The notes beneath the pieces are model-generated. The model had not been told where the DNA came from and searched no databases. It saw only the letters and a list, made by a program, of their open reading frames with translations. 5,415 nt of DNA from an uncultured Ilumatobacter sp. (GTDB lineage Bacteria; Actinomycetota; Acidimicrobiia; Acidimicrobiales; Ilumatobacteraceae), in assembly GCA_938049325.1 (NCBI GenBank), contig CALICC010000112.1, positions 1 to 5,415 on the forward strand. The letters are read 5' to 3'. How positions within the stretch are numbered: position 1 is the stretch's first letter; the number at the start of each line of letters is the position of its first letter. A program made the translations under genes and the position numbers. Of this stretch, positions 1 through 4,562 are shown piece after piece.

Positions 1-1322
1 ACACCGGCCAGTTCGACTGCACCGCCCTCGTCAAGCACGGCGGTTGCGTCCTCCGACGGAAATGCGATCGTCGTGCCGTCGTCGAGCACGACACCGACCA
101 CGAACTCCTGCACACCGAGACGATCATCGAAGTCGCCGATCGGGAAGATCGGTCCGTTGTCGTCGCGACCGCCGAGCGGATCGAGATCGTAGCTGCGACC
201 GATACCACCGTCTTGGGCAATGATCTGCGTGTCGGGATGCTCGACCTTCCAGGCTGACCAGGTCGTGCGCACCACCGTGGTCTCCTCGAGCATCACCGAC
301 GCTTCGCGCAGCGGTCCGGACACCGCTGCGCCGGTGAACGTGTCGAACACCGACTTCGTCAGCAGGTCGTACATCACCTTGTTCGAGCGGGTCAACAACC
401 CCGACGTGCGCACCACCGGGACCTCCTCCGCCCCCGCAGCCGGCGTTCCGTCGGCCTGGTCGGTGAAGTACGCCTGCGCTGATCCGCACAGCGTGCAGTA
501 CGGGATGGCGAGGCGACGTTCGCCCAGTGTCAGGTTGAACATCTCGTGGATCTCTGCGATGTTCAACGGAATCGCGAGCGCCTCGCCGTTGACCACGATG
601 CCGAACACCGTGCGGTCGTCCGGATACCAGCTGCCACCGTCGGCATCGGTGGTCGCCGGATCATCGAGCGCCGGAATGCATCCGCCCGCGCAGACGTCGG
701 GGTCACCGAGCTGCCGGTCGTCGATGCGCACGCCACCCCAGCTCACCAGGCGCCAGTCGATATCAGACTCCACGTCGTCGAAGAACGGAGCCCACCCGGT
801 CTCGAGTTGAGTGAAGATCGCTCCCTTGTCCTCCTGGTAGCCGGCATACGCCGGCGTATCCCAGGCAATGAGATGATTCGTCACGCTGAGCCACTGGCTC
901 ACCTGCAGCTCGGGATCGTCAGCGATCGAAACACCCGTCATCATCTCGAACGTCGTGACGAGCCGATCGCCGTCTGCTCCGCTGAAGAACCGCAGGAGAT
1001 CCGAGACGAACCAGGCATGGCGAGCATCGCCGTGCTCGCTGAGATCATCGATCGCGGTCGGGTCGAGCGCTCCACTCTGGATACCCGAGACGATCTTGTC
1101 GGCCGCTTCGGCCGCGGCGTCGTTGTCCGCGTTGATCGCGGGTGATGCGGGCGGGTCCGGGTAGCGATACCGATCGGTGCTCGAGCTGACGCTCGGCTCA
1201 GATGCGACCGACTCGGTAGCGCCATCGCCCGCGGATTCGTCGCTCGCCGAACTGCACGCCGCCGCTGTGAGCGCCGCGACGGCGAGCACCGCGATTGATC
1301 GTCGAGCTGATGATCCAAACAT
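1..1322 (-). CDS. DUF3179 domain lipoprotein, 3' end cut by window edge
   Basis: This reads as an exported lipoprotein of the DUF3179 family, whose biochemical function is unknown. The reading frame is open from the ATG at 1322 to the left edge, giving 440 complete codons, so the C-terminus is missing. Residues 1-22 form a signal peptide (two Arg, then a hydrophobic Ala/Leu/Val run) ending in a lipobox-like TAAAC with Cys23 as the lipidation site. A low-complexity Ser/Ala/Glu linker follows to about residue 60. DUF3179 hallmarks fill the second half: the CIPALDDP segment (215-222), the VNGEAL segment (244-249), HEM (259-261), YCTLCGSAQAY (275-285) with a CxxC pair at 276/279, SGLLTRSNKVMYD (307-319), and TTWSAWKVEHPDT (353-365). 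The usual family AYP after the nucleic-like GEA turn reads AIP here. Cys211 and Cys215 could form a disulfide. It is divergent from msrB. The start is chosen because it gives a complete lipoprotein signal and has a -10-like box 6 nt upstream. The family call is strong; any role, such as metal or redox binding by the CxxC and HE residues, is inference. Confidence 0.88.
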   Translation of the reverse strand, partial: MFGSSARRSIAVLAVAALTAAACSSASDESAGDGATESVASEPSVSSSTDRYRYPDPPASPAINADNDAAAEAADKIVSGIQSGALDPTAIDDLSEHGDARHAWFVSDLLRFFSGADGDRLVTTFEMMTGVSIADDPELQVSQWLSVTNHLIAWDTPAYAGYQEDKGAIFTQLETGWAPFFDDVESDIDWRLVSWGGVRIDDRQLGDPDVCAGGCIPALDDPATTDADGGSWYPDDRTVFGIVVNGEALAIPLNIAEIHEMFNLTLGERRLAIPYCTLCGSAQAYFTDQADGTPAAGAEEVPVVRTSGLLTRSNKVMYDLLTKSVFDTFTGAAVSGPLREASVMLEETTVVRTTWSAWKVEHPDTQIIAQDGGIGRSYDLDPLGGRDDNGPIFPIGDFDDRLGVQEFVVGVVLDDGTTIAFPSEDATAVLDEGGAVELAG

Positions 1323-1328
1323 GGGCGA

Positions 1329-1334
1329 ATCGTA
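1329..1334 (-). promoter_or_regulatory. -10-like box for a leaderless start of the DUF3179 gene
   Basis: On the minus strand TACGAT matches the actinobacterial -10 pattern TAnnnT and ends 6 nt before the ATG at 1322. No Shine-Dalgarno sequence precedes that ATG. Transcription would then begin at or next to the A of the start codon. No convincing -35 hexamer is visible. This is inferred from spacing only. Confidence 0.5.
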
Positions 1335-1394
1335 CGAACGTGTCGGGGACGGATCGCGAACGGCCGACACAACAACTCGGAAACACGAGACGCG

Positions 1395-1410
1395 ACCGTC
1401 GCCCGACGGT
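1395..1410. promoter_or_regulatory. Perfect 7-2-7 inverted repeat, possible operator
   Basis: ACCGTCG, then CC, then CGACGGT form perfect 7-bp arms around a 2-bp centre in the divergent spacer between the DUF3179 gene and msrB. It lies 34 to 49 nt before the msrB ATG, about where a -35 region would sit if transcription starts near the ATG. A two-nt loop is too tight for a stable RNA hairpin, so a dimeric protein-binding site is the likelier reading. The regulator is not identifiable from this window. Confidence 0.4.
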
Positions 1411-1443
1411 GCAGATCGAGCGCAAACGCGGCAGCATGGACGC

Positions 1444-1848
1444 ATGGCAGAAGGAAACGTTCCCACCAAGGATGAACTCAAGAAGCGGCTCACCCCGTTG
1501 CAGTTCGAAGTCACCCAGCGGGCCGGCACCGAGCGTGCGTTCAGCGGTGCGTACCACGACACCAAGGACCCCGGCGTCTACCACTGCATCGTCTGTGACG
1601 AGGCGCTGTTCTCGTCCGACTCCAAGTACGACTCGGGCTCCGGTTGGCCCTCGTTCTACGAAGCGATGGACCCAGCCAAGGTCACGGTCAAAGAGGACCG
1701 GAGCCACGGGATGGTGAGAACCGAGGCCCTGTGCGCGAACTGCGGTGCGCACCTCGGCCACGTGTTCCCCGACGGTCCCCAGCCGACGGGCGATCGGTTC
1801 TGCATGAACTCGGCGTCGCTCGACCTCAAGCCCAACGACGACGACTGA
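1444..1848 (+). CDS. msrB: Peptide-methionine (R)-S-oxide reductase MsrB
   Basis: This enzyme reduces the R epimer of methionine sulfoxide in proteins back to methionine, usually with thioredoxin as electron source. It is a complete, stand-alone domain of 134 residues without signal peptide, so it should be cytoplasmic. The two zinc-binding CxxC pairs are Cys48/Cys51 and Cys97/Cys100. The active site is R118-F-C120-M-N122-S, with Cys120 as the sulfoxide-attacking nucleophile. Other family signatures are SGSGWPSF (64-71), HGMVRTEA (88-95) and CGAHLGHVFPDGPQPTGDR (100-118). The position that holds the resolving cysteine in E. coli MsrB (SGCGWPSF) is Ser66 here, and no cysteines exist beyond the four zinc ligands and Cys120. 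Regeneration probably occurs by direct attack of thioredoxin on the sulfenic acid. ATG 1444 is the start that gives the usual length. It lacks a Shine-Dalgarno sequence, and the best -10 candidate is the weak CAGCAT (1432-1437). The gene is divergent from the DUF3179 gene and convergent with the lipoprotein gene that follows. Confidence 0.97.
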   Translation: MAEGNVPTKDELKKRLTPLQFEVTQRAGTERAFSGAYHDTKDPGVYHCIVCDEALFSSDSKYDSGSGWPSFYEAMDPAKVTVKEDRSHGMVRTEALCANCGAHLGHVFPDGPQPTGDRFCMNSASLDLKPNDDD

Positions 1849-1865
1849 CGGCGCGCTGCGTTCAG
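1845..1865. terminator. Weak hairpin spanning both convergent stop codons
   Basis: CTGACG (1845-1850) can pair with CG-T-TCAG (1859-1865) with one bulged T, leaving an 8-nt loop. The arms contain the msrB stop (1846-1848) and the stop of the opposing lipoprotein gene (1862-1864). There is no U-tract on either strand. It could serve as a small two-way terminator in this 13-bp gap, but the stem is short and chance is a fair explanation. Confidence 0.22.
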
Positions 1866-2773
1866 CTGATGGCGATGTTGTCCCAGTGCCACGTGTAGTC
1901 GGCGATGCCGTCTCCGTCACCGTCCGGGAATCCCGCTGCAGTGTCTTTGTTCGGCGTGTAGTTGTGGTCGGAAAAGACGACACGAACGGGACCTGACGGG
2001 AACGCACCCGGCATCGTGAACTCGTAGAAACTGCCATCGGCCTGCTCGATGGAGAACGAGAGGGTGCCATCGCCGTTGTCGGCAAAGATGTGACTGCGCC
2101 GTTCGGCCAGGTCACTGACGGCGGGATCTCCGCTTTGGAAGAATGGGCTGCCCCACACGACGCCGTTGTCCGCCAGCTCCGTGCCGTTGTGGATCGCGAG
2201 CCGGTGGTCGAAGAAGCTCGTGCCGACCGAACCGAGATCGCCGTGTTCCGAGTTGTCACACGGCAGATCATGCGCACATGGCAGATCTTCGAAGTCGAAC
2301 GCGTCGACCGGAACGATCTTGACCTCGGTCCATTGCCGCAGACCGAGATCGGTGATGTTGACATCCCACCGCACCTCGGTCACATCGGTGGAGACCTCGG
2401 CTGGAGTGAACGACCCGATCGAGTAACCCGAGGTGTCGCCGATCGACGTCATCACATGCGCCTTGGCCGGGTCGCCGCCGGGCACGCAGACATAGATCCA
2501 GTCATCATTGAAGCCTTGAGCGCGTACCCCGCGCTCGATGGTCCGTTTGGTGGTCGGGCCCGTGCAACGGTCGTTCGGCCCGTTCTCGACATGGTCGCCG
2601 AGCCACTCGAGGTCGTCGACGACGACATCGTCACGGTGGTCGATGCCGAACTCGAAGTCACTCAGCGCTGCAGCCGTCGGGGGCCCGTCGCCGTCGTAGG
2701 TGACGTTGAAATCGGTAGCGAATTGACAGGAGCTGAGGACCAGTCCAGCCAGGAGCAGCGAACGAGCGCGCAT
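1862..2773 (-). CDS. Unrecognised lipoprotein with C-terminal acidic Ca-loop-like motif
   Basis: I do not recognise the family of this 303-residue exported protein. The N-terminus MRARSLLLAGLVLSSC is a compact lipoprotein signal with lipobox LSSC and Cys16 as lipidation site; this is why the start at 2773 is preferred over longer in-frame options. The mature part is acidic, with four further cysteines at 70, 96, 166 and 172, which could pair as 70-96 and 166-172. Near the end is DGDGDGIAD (284-292), with Asp at 284, 286, 288 and 292 resembling thrombospondin-type-3 or dockerin-like calcium loops, followed directly by YTWHWDNIAI (293-302). The predominance of alternating hydrophobic and polar segments suggests a beta-rich fold, perhaps a jelly roll, but this is inference. 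It lies 41 bp downstream of the Fn3 protein gene on the same strand, and the two may act together outside the cell. A -10-like box suggests it can also be transcribed on its own. Confidence 0.8.
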   Translation of the reverse strand: MRARSLLLAGLVLSSCQFATDFNVTYDGDGPPTAAALSDFEFGIDHRDDVVVDDLEWLGDHVENGPNDRCTGPTTKRTIERGVRAQGFNDDWIYVCVPGGDPAKAHVMTSIGDTSGYSIGSFTPAEVSTDVTEVRWDVNITDLGLRQWTEVKIVPVDAFDFEDLPCAHDLPCDNSEHGDLGSVGTSFFDHRLAIHNGTELADNGVVWGSPFFQSGDPAVSDLAERRSHIFADNGDGTLSFSIEQADGSFYEFTMPGAFPSGPVRVVFSDHNYTPNKDTAAGFPDGDGDGIADYTWHWDNIAIS

Positions 2774-2781
2774 GCCGAGCA

Positions 2782-2787
2782 ACCATA
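2782..2787 (-). promoter_or_regulatory. -10-like box before the lipoprotein gene
   Basis: On the minus strand TATGGT matches TAnnnT and ends 8 nt before the ATG at 2773. It lies in the 41-bp gap after the Fn3 gene. It would permit near-leaderless transcription of the lipoprotein gene independent of its upstream neighbour. No clear -35 is seen. Confidence 0.35.
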
Positions 2788-2814
2788 GACCGCCGCCTCC
2801 AACGGCCAGACAGG

Positions 2815-3549
2815 TCAGATGACGACCGACGGCGGCGGAAGCGGGATCTCGGGAATCTCGACAACCATCGGCCAGGTCTTCACCGATTCGCCGGAGACAC
2901 GATTCGACCTCATCTGCAGGTAGTGCCGCCCCGGTTCCAGGCGGAAGCAACTCGGAACGGTCAGAATCGGTCCAGGCTCAAACGGATCGAATGGCTCGAC
3001 GCCGGTGCCGTAGAACTCGGGGATTCGCCCCTCGTTGAACGGGTAGCGGTTGGAGATGAGGCTCGTACTCCACGTGCCCCGCCAGTCGGTGGTTTGGAAG
3101 GTGACGTCGATGCACGACGTCTCGGGATTCCACACCGCGTCGAGCAGTACCGGCGCAGTCGCTTGACGACTGTCGACCGCGATCCGCAACGGACTCGACT
3201 TGCGCGACACGTTGCCGGCGGCGTCGTAGGCTTGCACTTGAATCCACGCCGCCTGGCCAGTCGGGACGACGACGTCGGCGTAGGTCTCGAAGTAGTCGAT
3301 GATGTCGTCGCGCTCGATCTCTTGCCCATTGCGGAAGAACGTGTAGCCCGCAACTCCGACGTTGTCGGTCGATTCCGTCCATCGAAACGACACCGAGTCG
3401 CTCCAGATCTGAGCTCCCGAGATCAACTGCGGCGCCGTCGGCCGCGTCGTGTCCGCTGCGACGGCGTGTGCAACTGCTGGGACGACGACCGACGTTGCGG
3501 CCAATGCCGACACCAGGAGACTCATTCGCACGAGCAGCTTGATCAACAT
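2815..3549 (-). CDS. Secreted protein with fibronectin type III domain
   Basis: This is a 244-residue exported protein. Residues 1-29 form a Sec-type signal peptide (Lys4 and Arg8, a hydrophobic core, then VAHA with likely cleavage after Ala29; cleavage after Ala31 or Ala32 is also possible). Residues 33-126 are one Fn3 domain of the bacterial type: DTTRPTAP opening (33-40), SVSFRWTESTDNVGVAGYTFFRNG read as strands B-C with the typical W-x5-DN-VAGY pattern (52-75), and VQAYDAAGNVS (105-115). Such domains usually act as spacers or binding modules in extracellular enzymes and adhesins. Residues 127-244 form a second, unrecognised region with two cysteines (146, 201) that could form a disulfide and a proline-rich tail. 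No catalytic domain, anchor or sorting motif is visible, so it should be released or loosely associated with the envelope. It is divergent from the metallo-hydrolase gene and 41 bp upstream of the lipoprotein gene. An internal ATG at codon 9 is a possible alternative start. Confidence 0.85.
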   Translation of the reverse strand: MLIKLLVRMSLLVSALAATSVVVPAVAHAVAADTTRPTAPQLISGAQIWSDSVSFRWTESTDNVGVAGYTFFRNGQEIERDDIIDYFETYADVVVPTGQAAWIQVQAYDAAGNVSRKSSPLRIAVDSRQATAPVLLDAVWNPETSCIDVTFQTTDWRGTWSTSLISNRYPFNEGRIPEFYGTGVEPFDPFEPGPILTVPSCFRLEPGRHYLQMRSNRVSGESVKTWPMVVEIPEIPLPPPSVVI

Positions 3550-3555
3550 GCGGTC

Positions 3556-3561
3556 AAGATA
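3556..3561 (-). promoter_or_regulatory. -10-like box for a leaderless start of the Fn3 gene
   Basis: On the minus strand TATCTT matches TAnnnT and ends 6 nt before the ATG at 3549, with no Shine-Dalgarno sequence in between. The -35 region expected 17 bp upstream (3579-3584) overlaps that expected for the plus-strand promoter and contains the palindrome GTCGAC (3580-3585). Confidence 0.5.
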
Positions 3562-3599
3562 TCGAGCGGCCCACCGCGAGTCGACCCCGACCGATCTCG

Positions 3600-3605
3600 T
3601 AGCGT
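3600..3605 (+). promoter_or_regulatory. -10-like box for a leaderless start of the metallo-hydrolase gene
   Basis: TAGCGT matches TAnnnT and ends exactly 7 nt before the ATG at 3613. The intervening bases hold no ribosome-binding site. This supports 3613 as the true start although the frame stays open for 690 nt further upstream. The -35 position (3577-3582) is not consensus-like. Confidence 0.5.
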
Positions 3606-3612
3606 TCGACCC

Positions 3613-4521
3613 ATGAACGTGAGCTGGGGCGATGATGAGCGACGATTGACCGACTCGGTCAGCGTGTTGTGTGGCACGAACAACGGCGGATACCCGTCGG
3701 GCAACTCGGTGCTCGTGCGTGGCGCAGGTGAGACGATCATCATCGACCCCTCGGTGGACGTCGTCGATCGCGGCGGCGCCCCCGCTCCGATCGACGCGGT
3801 GATCAACAGTCACAGCCACGAAGATCACATCGCCGGCAACGGCTTGTTCAGCGATGCACGAGTGCACGTCCACCATGAAGACATCCCGGGCGTCACGTCG
3901 ATGGACGGGCTGATGGCCGTGTACGGACTCGACGGGCAGGCGCGCACCGACTTCGAGCGCACGGTCCTCGACGAGTTCCACTTCTCGCCTCGGCCCGACG
4001 CCGAAGGGTTCGGCGACGGCCACGTGTTCGACCTCGGTGGTGGGGTCGAGATCGAGGCCGTGCACCTCCCTGGTCACACGCGGGGCCACTCGGGGTTTCG
4101 GATGGACCGAGTGTTCTTTCTGTCCGACATCGACCTCACCGGCTTCGGCCCCTACTACGGCGACGTGTGGAGCGACCTGGACGACTTCGAGGACAGCCTG
4201 CGCAAAGTCCGCGACGAAGACGCCGACTTCTACGTCACGTTCCACCACAAGGGCGTCATCGAGGGCCGCGAAACATTCGTCGACATGCTCGATGCGTTCC
4301 ATGCCGTGATCGGTCGCCGCCACGATGCGATGGTCGAATTCTTGAGCGAGCCGCACACCGTCGCCGACATGGTGAAGCACCGTTTCATCTATCGACCGAC
4401 CTCACCGCAGGCACCGTTCTTCGATTCCGTCGAGCAGCGCAGCGCCGAACTCCACCTCGCGCGAATGCTCCGCAACGGCGAAGCCGTCGAGGTCGAGCCC
4501 GGCCGCTACCGCGCGAGCTGA
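3613..4521 (+). CDS. Metallo-beta-lactamase-fold hydrolase with winged-helix-like tail
   Basis: This is a complete 302-residue cytoplasmic enzyme of the MBL-fold superfamily, which uses one or two metal ions, usually zinc or iron, to hydrolyse esters, thioesters or phosphoesters. The opening NGGYPSGNSVLV (24-35) and TIIIDPS (41-47) are the typical first strands. Metal ligands are visible in order: H67-S-H69-E-D71-H72, then His155 in HLPGHTRGHSG (151-161), Asp172 in FLSDID (169-174), and His211 or His212 in TFHHKG (209-214). All the usual ligands are therefore present and the enzyme should be active. Residues from about 225 to the end (LSEPHTVADMV at 244-254, then HLARMLRNGEAVEVE near the C-terminus) look like the winged-helix tail of LACTB2-like and related MBL proteins. 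The substrate cannot be told from sequence; thioester, lactone or RNA-type substrates remain open. It is divergent from the Fn3 gene and convergent with the alpha/beta hydrolase gene, so it is probably a single-gene transcript. The start is supported by a -10-like box 7 nt upstream. Confidence 0.93.
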   Translation: MNVSWGDDERRLTDSVSVLCGTNNGGYPSGNSVLVRGAGETIIIDPSVDVVDRGGAPAPIDAVINSHSHEDHIAGNGLFSDARVHVHHEDIPGVTSMDGLMAVYGLDGQARTDFERTVLDEFHFSPRPDAEGFGDGHVFDLGGGVEIEAVHLPGHTRGHSGFRMDRVFFLSDIDLTGFGPYYGDVWSDLDDFEDSLRKVRDEDADFYVTFHHKGVIEGRETFVDMLDAFHAVIGRRHDAMVEFLSEPHTVADMVKHRFIYRPTSPQAPFFDSVEQRSAELHLARMLRNGEAVEVEPGRYRAS

Positions 4522-4534
4522 TCGCACGTGGTCT

Positions 4535-4559
4535 CGTCAGCGCCGACGGGCGCAAGACG
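4535..4559. terminator. GC-rich hairpin between convergent genes, possible two-way terminator
   Basis: GCGCC (4540-4544), loop GACG, GGCGC (4549-4553) form a perfect 5-bp stem. An outer CGTC (4535-4538) pairs with GACG (4556-4559) across a small internal loop. It fills most of the 41-bp gap between two genes that end facing each other. There is no T-rich tail on either strand, as is common for terminators in high-GC actinobacteria, so the call rests on position and pairing only. Confidence 0.38.
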
Positions 4560-4562
4560 GCG

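Noticed and set aside
546..1145. Plus-strand open frame of 199 codons opposite the DUF3179 gene.
   Set aside because: It is the complement of a gene with clear family motifs; the translation has no recognisable domain.
1177..1443. In-frame upstream extension of msrB.
   Set aside because: It overlaps the 5' end of the divergent lipoprotein gene and adds low-complexity sequence not seen in MsrB; the 134-residue version has the normal length.
1436..1717. ATG at 1436 just upstream of msrB, in another frame.
   Set aside because: The frame gives an Arg/Ser/Pro-rich product ending inside msrB with no family features.
1..1848. DUF3179 lipoprotein and MsrB as a joint extracellular methionine-repair pair.
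   Set aside because: MsrB has no export signal and the genes are divergent, not co-transcribed; the idea rests only on adjacency.
2786..2800. Minus-strand GGAGG (2796-2800) placed 9 nt before an ATG at 2786, the best Shine-Dalgarno-like match I noticed.
   Set aside because: That ATG opens a short Arg-rich frame out of phase with the lipoprotein. The GGAGG is 22 nt from the true start at 2773, too far to serve it, so it is probably incidental.
2923..3612. Plus-strand open frame continuing 690 nt upstream of the MBL-fold start, which would make a 532-residue protein.
   Set aside because: It is antisense to the Fn3 gene, its translation is Arg-rich without recognisable domains, and the MBL fold begins properly after the ATG at 3613, which has a -10-like box. 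High GC content produces long antisense open frames.
3550..4380. Minus-strand open frame extending the Fn3 protein N-terminally to 521 residues.
   Set aside because: It is antisense to the MBL-fold gene and would bury a good signal peptide in the middle of the protein.
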